Of a stretch of DNA of 64,000 bases, positions 38,478 through 47,118 are shown piece by piece. Below the pieces are notes generated by a model, which saw nothing but the letters and a program-made list of their open reading frames with translations, had not been told where the DNA came from and did not search any database. Source of the stretch: an uncultured Phocaeicola sp. Lineage in GTDB: Bacteria; Bacteroidota; Bacteroidia; Bacteroidales; Bacteroidaceae. Position 1 is the stretch's first letter. Every line of letters starts with the position of its first letter. The stretch is from assembly GCA_944321015.1 (NCBI GenBank), contig CALUJS010000009.1, forward strand, positions 1-64,000, in the 5' to 3' direction. Both the position numbers and the translations under genes were made by a program.

Positions 38478-38560
38478 ATATGGACGCCCGCGCCCAGACA
38501 TATGCCCGCTCGCGACCGGACATATGGACGCTTGCGTCCCGGCATATGGAGGCTCGCGGA
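38478..38560. repeat. 22-bp dyad repeat array 4
   Basis: Units start with ATAT at 38478, 38500, 38522 and 38544 (the last partial). The array begins 15 bp after the stop codon of the preceding gene. Here the CATATGGACGC junctions are especially clear and palindromic with preceding GTCC or GGC. Confidence 0.8.
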
Positions 38561-38702
38561 ATAATGAACGGACGGAAACAGCGCAAGGCGTTTTTAACAG
38601 AAAATAACCAAGACAAGGCTGTCACAAACAGGCTTCCTGCCGTATAAAGTATAAAGCAAAGAACAAGCAATAAACAATTGACCACATAACGACAAAACGA
38701 CT

Positions 38703-40388
38703 ATGAGCAAACTGATTGTAGGAATAGATTTCGGGACGAGCACGACGGTGGTGCGCGGCTGCATCGAGGGCGACGACAACCTCTACCCCATCAAGCACAA
38801 CGACAGCAGCGTCATCCCCACCTTAATCTATATAACCGAGGACGGGCGCAAGCTCTTTGGCAAGGATGCCGAAAGCTACATTGCCAACAGCTACAAAGGC
38901 AAGGCGGTGAGCAACTTCAAAATGGGCTTGGCCTCGGCCGACATGAGCAAGAAAGAGGAAGCCAAGGGATACATCAAGGAGTACCTGCGCTTCATCCACG
39001 ACTTGTTTGTGGCGCAAAAACACCAGTTCCCGGCCTACCGGGAGATGAAAGTGCGCGTAAGCTACCCGGCCAAATGGACCAGCGACATGGCCGAATTTAT
39101 GATAAACGCCGTGAAAGAAGCAGGCTTCGGGCCGAACGTCGACGGCATGACGGAGCCTGAAGCCGCCTCGTGCTACTCGCTGAAGAAACGCATGGACGAA
39201 CTGCAACGCAAGGGCATCCTGCGCCCGAACAAGAAGGCCAACGTGATGATGCTCGACATGGGTGCCGGCACGTCGGACATCTCCATCTTTCAGGTCTCGG
39301 TGGGAAAGCAAGGCGACATTTTCCTCGACGGCGTGCTGTCCTACCCCTCGGTGTCGGAAGCCAATTCGTGCGGCGGACGCGAGATAGACGCCATGCTGTC
39401 GGCCTACATCTGCAAGCGGTTCAACATACCGGAAAAACATTTCACCCCGGCCATGGCCAAGATGTGGAAGGAGAACATCGTATCGCCGAGCCTGACCAAC
39501 AATGCGCCCGTAACCCAGGCGCCTTCCAACGTGGAAATGATTCTTTCCGTCCTGGGCAATGACGACAAGCTCAACGGCTTCGTGTTCAGCCGCACCCAGT
39601 TCGAGGCCGAAACCACGGCCCATTGGGAAAACCTCTACCGCATCATCTGCGACGCGTTCAATCAATACCGCAACGCCCCGGCCACTCCCAATATCGGGCC
39701 GGAGGACATCGACCTCGTGCTCATCACCGGCGGCCACGCGAAATGGTACTGCGTTGACGAGCTGATTCTGGGCCGAGGCGTGAACGGCTACATCGGCACG
39801 GGGAAAGTAGGCAAGGCGTTAAACTTCGCCAAAATCAAGCAAGACCCTTCGCGCATCATCCGCGAGGCGCTGCCCCACGAGACCGTGGCCGACGGCATGT
39901 GCCTGAGAGACACGGCGGTGAAAATCGAAGCCTTATCCTCCAACAACGTATGGGGCCAGCTGTTCCTGAACGACGCACCGGGAAACATGGTTGCCTTATT
40001 TAACGCCGGCGAAAAGCTTCCTGCATCGAAAACAGTACAGTTCTCAGCCACCACCCGCAAACGGATGATTGATGAATACTTTGACCTCCGGTTGGAACTG
40101 TTTTACGGAGATAACGAGAATAAAGTAAAAGAGTCCTCCCGCATTGTATTTGACGGGCGAGAGATTGTCAGTGATATCTTTTTAGCCTTGATAGGAATAG
40201 GCTTTATAAAAAGCAACTATAAAATGGTCTTGAACACAACGGTTTCATTGGATGAAAACGGCGTTATGGATTTTCATGGCGAAGCTGTGCTCTATGAGGA
40301 TGAAAAGGAAAAGCAACGCTTCCAATTCTCAAAAGGCGACAGCAAGTCAATAGGATTATACGGGGACCAAAAAGAGAAAGACATATGA
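38703..40388 (+). CDS. Hsp70/actin-fold ATPase
   Basis: A 561-residue protein with the ASKHA ATPase motifs: VGIDFGTSTTVVRG at the N-terminus (phosphate 1), MMLDMGAGTSDISIF near 181 (phosphate 2), and LITGGHAKW near 338 (adenosine). The substrate-binding domain is much shorter than in DnaK and not recognisable. By eye the last 110 codons are poorer in GC than the rest. The stop overlaps the next gene's start by four bases. Neighbouring a HerA-like ATPase, it may act as an NTP-dependent switch or assembly factor rather than a general chaperone. Confidence 0.88.
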   Translation: MSKLIVGIDFGTSTTVVRGCIEGDDNLYPIKHNDSSVIPTLIYITEDGRKLFGKDAESYIANSYKGKAVSNFKMGLASADMSKKEEAKGYIKEYLRFIHDLFVAQKHQFPAYREMKVRVSYPAKWTSDMAEFMINAVKEAGFGPNVDGMTEPEAASCYSLKKRMDELQRKGILRPNKKANVMMLDMGAGTSDISIFQVSVGKQGDIFLDGVLSYPSVSEANSCGGREIDAMLSAYICKRFNIPEKHFTPAMAKMWKENIVSPSLTNNAPVTQAPSNVEMILSVLGNDDKLNGFVFSRTQFEAETTAHWENLYRIICDAFNQYRNAPATPNIGPEDIDLVLITGGHAKWYCVDELILGRGVNGYIGTGKVGKALNFAKIKQDPSRIIREALPHETVADGMCLRDTAVKIEALSSNNVWGQLFLNDAPGNMVALFNAGEKLPASKTVQFSATTRKRMIDEYFDLRLELFYGDNENKVKESSRIVFDGREIVSDIFLALIGIGFIKSNYKMVLNTTVSLDENGVMDFHGEAVLYEDEKEKQRFQFSKGDSKSIGLYGDQKEKDI

Positions 40389-43081
40389 ACCGATTCTTAA
40401 GACGACTGCTGGGCAGCTTCAACGAGCAGGATGCCCAGCGCAACCTGGAGCGGATGAGGAAGAACCTGCCGCCCATATTCACCGTGCCGGCCGACCTGGC
40501 CAACCCGATGATGGACTACATGCTGGAACGCACCTACATGGAGGAGGTGTCCGACCGCGACGATTTCCGCGTCGTTCCCTACGACCGCCACTCCCGGATA
40601 GCCTGGCTGCGCATCAACCGCCTGCCGGTGTCACCTGCCCGCATCGACGACTACGACCTGTTGTCGCGCTGGCAGTCGGTGCTCTCCTCGCTCCATGCCT
40701 GGCACGAGAAACTCCTCTTCCTGCTCCAGCGGCAAGGCGGCGAAACGCGCCTCTACGTGGGCATTCAGGGCGACATCCAGCGCGATTTGGCCACAGAGTG
40801 CGGCAGCTCGTTTTGCAGCTCCATGCCCGGCGTCGACCTGAAATACCTGAACCCGAAAGAACAGTCAGGACAGGACGAACTGATGCGTATGCTTCAGCAG
40901 ATATCCAACAGTCCCTGCGGAGGCGCGATAACGGGCATCCCCTCGTTCCGCAAAGACACGCAGTATGGCGTGCTGCAAACGCTCGACAAACTAGCGTTCG
41001 GCCTGCGCGACGTGGATGACATCGAGGCGAACTATTCGTTTCTGGTAATAGCCGAGCCCATCTCCGACGACGACATCACCGACATCATCGCCCGCTTTCA
41101 GCGCATCGGCAGCGACATCCATTCCGAAGTCACGCAACACGTCACCCACTCACAAGGCTCATCCTACACGGAAGGCACGGCAACGAGCATGGGCGGCGGC
41201 CTGTCACAGTCGAGCGGCATCGGCGCCATAGTCAACACGCTGCTCAGCGTCAGTCCGGGCGATGCCTTGTCGCTGCTAGGCAGCCTGGCCTCGGGGGGCT
41301 CTTTGGGACTGCTGGGCGTGCAGAACGGCTTCTTTGCCAACTTCGGGCGCAGCTACAACAGCTCGCACAGTGTAAACTACAGCGAGTCGGTAGCCAAAGA
41401 CTACCTGAACAAGTTCGCCCAATACACCGAGCTGCTGACCGACAAACATTGCGAACGCCTCCGCGCCGGACGCAGCCTGGGCTTCTGGAATACGGGAGTC
41501 TACGTGCTGGCCGAAAACAACCGCGACGTCAAGCTGATAAACGGCATCCTGCGCTCGGTCTACTCCGGCGACAAATCATATATCGAGCCTATCCGCGTGC
41601 ACACGTTCCACAGCCAAACAGCCATTGACACCATACGCAACTTCAATCTGGTGCCCCTGGCAAGTGTTGCCCTCGGCTCTAAAGGCGACGAAGAATGGCA
41701 CATACTGGGCCGCACGTACCAATATGTCAGCACGCCGGTCAACAGCGAGGAACTGTCATTGTTCACATCGTTGCCCCGCAAGGACGTGCCCGGACTTCGC
41801 TTCGTGAAGAATGCCGTCCGTTTTGCGAACAACCCGGGAGTGAGCAATGCAGAGACATCAATCAAACTGGGCAACATCGTAGACACAGGCGTGCAGCAAA
41901 ACAACCAATACCTTATTGACATCAACGCATTGGTCCGCCACTCGCTGGTTGTCGGTTCTACGGGCTGTGGCAAGACGACCACCTGCAAGACCATCATCAA
42001 CAGCGTGTTGAAACGCAACGTGCCCGTGCTTATCATCGAACCGGCCAAAGACGAGTGGGTGCGCTGGGCGTTGGCCCAGAACAAGCATCTGCCCGACAAG
42101 AAGAAGATAAAGGTGTTCGAGCCGGGCGTCACCAACTTTGAAGGCACGCTGCTCTCCAACCTGCGTCTGAACCCGTTCCAGCCGGCGGCTTGCGGCAATG
42201 CCCCCATTGACATGCAGACACGCTGCGAACAGATAACAGCCCTCATCAACGCAAGCCTGCCGACCAGCGACATCCTCCCGGTCATCATGGACGAAACCAT
42301 CTACACGTACCTGAAGGAGAAAGTGGAGGACTTTGAAGAAGACTCGATGGAACAGTTGACGCAATACCCATTGCTTGAAGGCGCGTTGCCCATAGCCAAA
42401 CGCATCCTGGCGGGACGCGGCTATGAACCACGCGTGACCGACGGTCTTACGGCTGCCCTTGAAACGCGCTTCCGCTACCTGACGCGAGGCAAACGCGGGA
42501 AGATACTCAACAACCTGACCTCAACGTCCTACGACACGCTGTTTGGCCAAAGTTGCGTCATCAACCTCAGCAAGATACCCAATGCGAAGGATAAAGCGCT
42601 CATCATGTCCATCCTCCTGCTGTCGCTATATGAATATCGGATGTCGGCCTACGCTCATTTCCCCGATTACCGCAACCGGGCACAAGCAAACCTCCTGCAA
42701 CACCTGACCGTCATTGAGGAGGCCCACAACGTGTTGGCCAAACCTGCGCCGGCAGCCGAGGGAACAGGCAACCCGCAACAGGTAGTTGCCGACTTGTTCT
42801 CAAACATGCTCTCCGAGATACGCAGTCTGGGCGAAGGATTCATGATTATCGACCAGGTGCCCACAAAGCTAATCCCCGACGTTATCAAGAACACCAACTA
42901 CAAAATATGCCATCGCATGACATCAATCGACGATTGCGCCGTCATGGCGCAAGCATTGGCCTTGCGCAAGGATCAAGAGGGCATCATTCCGATGTTGGAA
43001 CAGGGCAACGTCGTCATATCGAGCGATTTGGACGATGCAGCCTCATGGATTAAAGTAAACAAACCACTTATAAACCTATAG
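40385..43081 (+). CDS. HerA/FtsK-like ATPase (DUF87-type)
   Basis: An 898-residue ATPase. The first 500 residues hold an alpha/beta part and a glycine/serine-rich segment (about 255-335; GGGLSQSSGIGAI, LLGSLASGGSLGLLG) that may be flexible or membrane-associated. The ATPase core has Walker A GSTGCGKT (524-531), EPAKDEWVRWA, Walker B LTVIEEAHNVL (about 774-784) and a late arginine region. This is the HerA/VirB4/FtsK superfamily, which pumps DNA or drives translocation as a hexamer. It overlaps the Hsp70-like gene by four bases and is followed within 5 bp by a membrane protein. A role in moving DNA or protein is inferred. Confidence 0.88.
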   Translation: MNRFLRRLLGSFNEQDAQRNLERMRKNLPPIFTVPADLANPMMDYMLERTYMEEVSDRDDFRVVPYDRHSRIAWLRINRLPVSPARIDDYDLLSRWQSVLSSLHAWHEKLLFLLQRQGGETRLYVGIQGDIQRDLATECGSSFCSSMPGVDLKYLNPKEQSGQDELMRMLQQISNSPCGGAITGIPSFRKDTQYGVLQTLDKLAFGLRDVDDIEANYSFLVIAEPISDDDITDIIARFQRIGSDIHSEVTQHVTHSQGSSYTEGTATSMGGGLSQSSGIGAIVNTLLSVSPGDALSLLGSLASGGSLGLLGVQNGFFANFGRSYNSSHSVNYSESVAKDYLNKFAQYTELLTDKHCERLRAGRSLGFWNTGVYVLAENNRDVKLINGILRSVYSGDKSYIEPIRVHTFHSQTAIDTIRNFNLVPLASVALGSKGDEEWHILGRTYQYVSTPVNSEELSLFTSLPRKDVPGLRFVKNAVRFANNPGVSNAETSIKLGNIVDTGVQQNNQYLIDINALVRHSLVVGSTGCGKTTTCKTIINSVLKRNVPVLIIEPAKDEWVRWALAQNKHLPDKKKIKVFEPGVTNFEGTLLSNLRLNPFQPAACGNAPIDMQTRCEQITALINASLPTSDILPVIMDETIYTYLKEKVEDFEEDSMEQLTQYPLLEGALPIAKRILAGRGYEPRVTDGLTAALETRFRYLTRGKRGKILNNLTSTSYDTLFGQSCVINLSKIPNAKDKALIMSILLLSLYEYRMSAYAHFPDYRNRAQANLLQHLTVIEEAHNVLAKPAPAAEGTGNPQQVVADLFSNMLSEIRSLGEGFMIIDQVPTKLIPDVIKNTNYKICHRMTSIDDCAVMAQALALRKDQEGIIPMLEQGNVVISSDLDDAASWIKVNKPLINL

Positions 43082-43086
43082 TCACG

Positions 43087-43650
43087 ATGGGAAACGAAAA
43101 GAATTGGATTTGGATTGCCGCCATTGCATTACTCGCAGTAGTCCTCATAGCGGCATACTGGTTTTATTGGCATCGCAGAAGAAAACCAACCGCCCCGCAA
43201 ACTGAAGCCCCCGAAGACGAAATCCCCATGGATGAATTGGCCCGTGCCCTTAAACGCTTTGGCGGCAACTTCGGAGCTTTGTGGCGCGTGGCTCGCGGGC
43301 AAACGCATAACGCGCAAACTGTGTTTGCCAATATCGACGTCACCGTCCGCTATGCCGACTCTGCCCCCCTGCAACAATGGTGGGCCGCGTTTGGCGCAGA
43401 GCGCGAGAACTGGGACGACAAGCAGGCCAGCCGGAAAGCAAACGCCCTGCTCTCCCTGTTTGCACGTTGCGGGCTCGAAATGGGAAGCACAGGCAGCATA
43501 ACCGTCGACAAAGACACGCAAAGCCTCTACGTGCTGTTGGAAGAAGGCGAGCTCACGCCCGGCGAAACAGCCAACGTGGTGCTGCCTTGTTGGAAATACA
43601 AGGATATTGTCATTGAGAAAGGTCTAATCACTAAAGAACAAACACTATGA
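43087..43650 (+). CDS. Single-pass membrane protein of the HerA operon
   Basis: A 187-residue protein with one N-terminal membrane helix (about 8-27, IAAIALLAVVLIAAYWFYW) followed by RRRK, so the rest is probably cytoplasmic. The soluble part has a helical region with GGNFGALWRVARGQ and an alpha/beta end (GSITVDKDTQSLYVLLEEG). No family recognised. It starts 5 bp after the ATPase and overlaps the next gene by four bases, so it is part of the same operon, perhaps as membrane anchor of the ATPase. Confidence 0.75.
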   Translation: MGNEKNWIWIAAIALLAVVLIAAYWFYWHRRRKPTAPQTEAPEDEIPMDELARALKRFGGNFGALWRVARGQTHNAQTVFANIDVTVRYADSAPLQQWWAAFGAERENWDDKQASRKANALLSLFARCGLEMGSTGSITVDKDTQSLYVLLEEGELTPGETANVVLPCWKYKDIVIEKGLITKEQTL

Positions 43651-44486
43651 ACCTAGAACAAACAAACCCAATGAGCGAGGTAACAGACACCCCACTCGAA
43701 ATGAAAAACTTCAACCCGGCAGTGGTGGCATACGGCGTCAACCGCTTGTGCGACATCCCCGAAGTGAAAGAGACGATTGACGATTGCAAGCATGAGTTCA
43801 TGGAAGGAATAGCTTCCGTAGGAGAAAAAATCAGCGACTTCTGCGAAAGCGTGAAGGACTCCGTAATCGACTTCTGCCACGACACGTTTGAGGACGTGAA
43901 AGATTTCTTCACCGACGAAAATGACACGAAGGCGCTGGACGAGTTTGGTCCGGAATTCAACGAGGCACGCAACTTCGGCATATCCGAGTGCACCGAAGCC
44001 GCAAGGGAAATCTTCAACGAGGGGGTCATCAACGAATGGCCCAACCTTACGCCCGAACAACGCCGCGACATCGCTTGTGCCTATGCCGCCGAGGTAGCCG
44101 CCGCCTTCCAGCTCGAAAACTATGAAGGCGTCTACATCGAACCGATGGAAGACGGCACGCTGGGCTACAACAATGGCGACGGAAGCATCCACCTGAGCGA
44201 TGTCCTTATCTCGCCCTATGCTTCACCGTTGGAAATCATGAACACCATCACCCACGAATTGCGCCATCAGTATCAGAGCGAGGCAATTCTCGGCCTGCAC
44301 GATGAAGTCCCCGAAAGCGTGCGCAACGAATGGGCTGTGGCACAACAGATTTACAATTACGACAGTCCCTCGTGTTACGACCCGTGGGGATATACTTACA
44401 ACCCGCTGGAAATCGACGCCCGTTTTGCCGGAGAAAGCGTGGTGAGAAATGTGACAAATGGAATAATCAACGACTTAGTAGCATAA
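43647..44486 (+). CDS. Zincin-like protein (HELRH motif)
   Basis: A 279-residue protein. The first 115 residues are a helical, acidic segment rich in Cys and Phe. The C-terminal half has HELRHQ at residues 203-208 and NPLEIDARF at about 252-260. This combination, HExxH followed by N/Y-P-x-E-x-D-A, is the zinc-binding pattern of a group of small metallopeptidases often seen as toxin domains or effectors. No signal peptide is visible, so it may act in the cytoplasm. It overlaps the membrane-protein gene and precedes a small gene by 5 bp. Confidence 0.75.
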   Translation: MNLEQTNPMSEVTDTPLEMKNFNPAVVAYGVNRLCDIPEVKETIDDCKHEFMEGIASVGEKISDFCESVKDSVIDFCHDTFEDVKDFFTDENDTKALDEFGPEFNEARNFGISECTEAAREIFNEGVINEWPNLTPEQRRDIACAYAAEVAAAFQLENYEGVYIEPMEDGTLGYNNGDGSIHLSDVLISPYASPLEIMNTITHELRHQYQSEAILGLHDEVPESVRNEWAVAQQIYNYDSPSCYDPWGYTYNPLEIDARFAGESVVRNVTNGIINDLVA

Positions 44487-44491
44487 ACACT

Positions 44492-44830
44492 ATGGAAGCT
44501 ATAGACAGAACAAAACTGAAAGAACTCCTCATCGAAGACGGTTATATCGAAGCCAACGGCTTGGAGTTCACGATTGACAACCTGCTCAACCTGACCGGCC
44601 CGGCAGCCGAAATGCTCCGCAAATGGATGGCAACGGGAGAAGTAGACAAGTTTGAACCGATAGAAGGCATTGACAAACGTTTCCTGAGAGACAAACTCAA
44701 GATGCACAAACCGGCCATCATCCTGGCTTACGGAATGCTCCTGAAAGACCCCAAACGCAATGCAATGCTCCTGAAACGCGAAGCCGACAGGCGCAACATC
44801 TACCACCACAATTCCGCCAAACAATCATAA
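44492..44830 (+). CDS. Small hypothetical protein
   Basis: A 112-residue mostly helical protein (IDRTKLKELLIEDGYIEANG, then a basic C-terminal half with KRFLRDKLKMHKPA and KRNAMLLKREADRR). It has no signal or membrane segment. No family recognised. It starts 5 bp after the zincin gene, so it could be a partner or immunity-type protein for that gene; this is only inference from position. It is the last gene before a 100-bp spacer. Confidence 0.65.
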   Translation: MEAIDRTKLKELLIEDGYIEANGLEFTIDNLLNLTGPAAEMLRKWMATGEVDKFEPIEGIDKRFLRDKLKMHKPAIILAYGMLLKDPKRNAMLLKREADRRNIYHHNSAKQS

Positions 44831-44857
44831 CGCGCGGCGAAAGCAAATCAGAAAACG

Positions 44858-44921
44858 AGTTGACAAGGGGACAAGCTAACAAGGCCCCTCGTCAACTCGT
44901 CCCCTTGTCCCCTCGTCAACT
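44858..44921. repeat. Long inverted repeat before the MBL gene
   Basis: AGTTGACAAGGGGACAAG at 44858-44875 and its complement at 44904-44921 differ at one base. A second copy of CCCCTCGTCAACT lies at 44885-44897, so alternative hairpins are possible. It lies 13 bp before the MBL start codon. No T-run follows in the plus direction, so it is not a typical terminator. Confidence 0.6.
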
Positions 44922-44933
44922 AACAAAAAACCT

Positions 44934-45725
44934 ATGTGCGAACTCATCATGCTGGGCACGGGCAATGCGCTCGTCACCCGTTGTTACAACACTTGTTTTG
45001 CCTTGCGTACGCCCGGTGCCTGCCTTCTGGTGGATGGCGGGGGAGGCAACGGCATCCTGCGCCAACTGGAGCTAGCCGGCATCGCGCTGGGCAGCCTTTC
45101 GGCCATGTATCTCACCCATGCCCACACCGACCACATCCTAGGTGCCGTGTGGGTGGTGCGCGCCGTGGCCCAACGGGTACACAGCGGCACGTTCCACGTC
45201 TACGGACACGACCGCGCCCTGCACGTGCTCGACTCCATCTGCCGCCTGACGCTCCCCGCCAAAGTGCTCTCCCGCATCGGGACAAGCATCCTTTTCCATG
45301 AAGTGAAGGATGGCGACACGGTGCATGTGGGCGACGTGGAACTGCAATGCTTCGACATCCTTTCCACCAAAGAAAAACAGTTCGGCTTCCGCGCCACCCT
45401 GCCCGACGGCCGCACGCTGACCTGCCTGGGCGACGAACCATACAACGACGCGTGCCGTCCCTACGCCGAAGGCTCCGACTGGCTGATGTGCGAAGCCTTC
45501 TGCCTCTATCGCGACCGCGACACGTTCAAACCCTATGAGAAGCACCACAGCACCGCCCTCGAAGCCGGACGCCTGGCCCAGTCGCTTAGCGTAAAGAACC
45601 TTCTGCTCTATCACACCGAAGACACCGACCTGCCTCACCGCAAAGCCTTTTACACGGCCGAGGCCGCGCAAGAATTTACGGGGCATATCGTCGTGCCGGA
45701 CGACTTGGAGCGGGTGGAGGTGTGA
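44934..45725 (+). CDS. Metallo-beta-lactamase-fold hydrolase (RNase Z-like)
   Basis: A 263-residue protein of the MBL fold with LGTGNA near the N-terminus, the metal motif THAHTDHILG (His62-His67), GDEPYND and a late YHTEDTD. The length and LGTGNA start are like RNase Z and related phosphodiesterases. Substrate unknown. It stands about 100 bp after the preceding operon with an inverted repeat between. It is convergent with the trypsin-like gene, with 19 bp between stops. It may be an ordinary host gene at the junction of the two systems. Confidence 0.88.
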   Translation: MCELIMLGTGNALVTRCYNTCFALRTPGACLLVDGGGGNGILRQLELAGIALGSLSAMYLTHAHTDHILGAVWVVRAVAQRVHSGTFHVYGHDRALHVLDSICRLTLPAKVLSRIGTSILFHEVKDGDTVHVGDVELQCFDILSTKEKQFGFRATLPDGRTLTCLGDEPYNDACRPYAEGSDWLMCEAFCLYRDRDTFKPYEKHHSTALEAGRLAQSLSVKNLLLYHTEDTDLPHRKAFYTAEAAQEFTGHIVVPDDLERVEV

Positions 45726-45744
45726 GTGAGATGCAAATTGATGC

Positions 45745-46497
45745 TCATTTATAGTTCCTTCGATAAGGCACTACATGTATATCTTTGGCAAAGTTAAGAT
45801 TAGCACCGGAATCGTCACGTCCTCCGGTAGTTATTCCAATGGCCTCGCCATATTGATTTATTAACGCACCTCCACTGCTGCCATGGTCTATCGGACAACT
45901 AATTTGTATGAAATCATCATCTCTGATTTGGGATATCTCACCGGAAGCAAACGTGTTTTCCAGCCCTTTGGGACTGCCTATTGCATATACTCTTTCGCCG
46001 ACTTCGCATTGTCTTTGAGAAACAGGTATATAATTGAATTGCCCTTTTATTTGAAATAGAATGTAATCGTCGGCTTCGCTTTTCGCTATTACTTTATCAA
46101 TTTTATATTGGCGGCCATCGGCTAATTTAATAATTTCATATCCTACAGCAGTCCCCTTAAAAACATGGTAATTGCTGATGGCTAAACCATCTTGCGTAAT
46201 AAAAAAGCCGGAACCTTGATATGCTTGATAGCCGTCAGTCGTAAATATCATAAAGACTGCTGAATTATAACGTTTGAATATCTCTGTTGCCGGAATAACA
46301 TGATTCGTGTCATGTTTCCTTAACGGTTCCCGCTGTTTTGCTCGCGGATTAACATTGCGATGATTCATATTCGACCGTACGGATTCCTTCACGTAGGGTT
46401 CATGCATCTTAGGGCGATTTTCATTTCTTCCTGTCATCGTACAAGAAATGAACAGCGCAACTAAAAAATACAATCCTATATTATATGACATATTCAT
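45745..46497 (-). CDS. Trypsin-like serine protease, lipoprotein
   Basis: A 250-residue protein with a lipoprotein-type signal ending LFISC (Cys19), a basic, low-complexity spacer (25-70) and a chymotrypsin-fold domain. The triad reads SNYHVF (His111), EADDYILFQI (Asp144) and IDHGSSGGAL (Ser208), so it should be active. The domain is like DegP/HtrA protease cores but has no PDZ domain. It is the last gene of the eight-gene tubulin/motor operon, 9 bp after the MotB-like gene. Lipid anchoring places it in the periplasm, next to the motor's OmpA domain. Confidence 0.9.
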   Translation of the reverse strand: MNMSYNIGLYFLVALFISCTMTGRNENRPKMHEPYVKESVRSNMNHRNVNPRAKQREPLRKHDTNHVIPATEIFKRYNSAVFMIFTTDGYQAYQGSGFFITQDGLAISNYHVFKGTAVGYEIIKLADGRQYKIDKVIAKSEADDYILFQIKGQFNYIPVSQRQCEVGERVYAIGSPKGLENTFASGEISQIRDDDFIQISCPIDHGSSGGALINQYGEAIGITTGGRDDSGANLNFAKDIHVVPYRRNYK

Positions 46498-46506
46498 ACT
46501 TACATT

Positions 46507-47115
46507 CTATTTTATTACTCCGGGTTTAGGTAATATATGTATCAAAAAACGTTGATTCTTGACGTTGCCTGCCACATCCGGCTGTATACGCAATGTCCCC
46601 TCTTGGCCGCTTCCCGAGATAATTACCTCACATTGTTCCGAATTGAAAAAGACACCATTACGTTTCCAATAATTGACCAAAGCCAAAGCTCGTTCGTAAC
46701 TTAATTCGTTGTTTCTTACGTAATCGTCTTTAGAAGCTTGCCCTTCTATAATCAATAGATATTGCGCATTGTATTTCTTGCAAGCTTCATAGATGAATCG
46801 GTTGATAGCTTTTCCGGCATTCAACAGTTGCAGTCTGGTGTGCTCATCAATGTCTATGATGTTTGCGCTGTTTGTTTGAAACCCCACATCAATTTTTAGT
46901 ATATGTTTCTTATGTTCTGCGTTGTATGCAAAATAAGTAGAATCAATGTTGCTTATGGCGTTCTGGATTTCTTTTATTTTATTAATTTCCGCCTCTGTAG
47001 CTTTCATCTGTTTCTGAAGCATAACAACTGTCAGCACAAATAGAACAAGCATGATGAAAAACAGACTTGACATCAAATCTGCGTAACTGGCCCAAAAGTA
47101 TGAACGTTTATTCAT
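46507..47115 (-). CDS. MotB/OmpA-like stator protein (ZorB-like)
   Basis: A 202-residue protein. The N-terminus SYFWASYADLMSSLFFIML puts the ion-carrying Asp at position 13, just before a single membrane helix (15-34), the arrangement of MotB, PomB and ZorB. A short linker leads to a C-terminal OmpA-type domain with EGQASKDDYVRNNELSYERA (about 124-143), which should bind peptidoglycan. It follows the MotA/TolQ-like gene by 3 bp, as in proton-driven stator pairs. Confidence 0.88.
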   Translation of the reverse strand: MNKRSYFWASYADLMSSLFFIMLVLFVLTVVMLQKQMKATEAEINKIKEIQNAISNIDSTYFAYNAEHKKHILKIDVGFQTNSANIIDIDEHTRLQLLNAGKAINRFIYEACKKYNAQYLLIIEGQASKDDYVRNNELSYERALALVNYWKRNGVFFNSEQCEVIISGSGQEGTLRIQPDVAGNVKNQRFLIHILPKPGVIK

Positions 47116-47118
47116 AAA

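Noticed and set aside
36334..38685. 783-codon open frame opposite the PEP-domain gene
   Set aside because: Antisense shadow; it also runs through repeat array 4, and its translation shows no motif.
38703..40388. dnaK chaperone gene
   Set aside because: Only the ATPase motifs match; the usual substrate-binding domain and grpE/dnaJ neighbours are absent.
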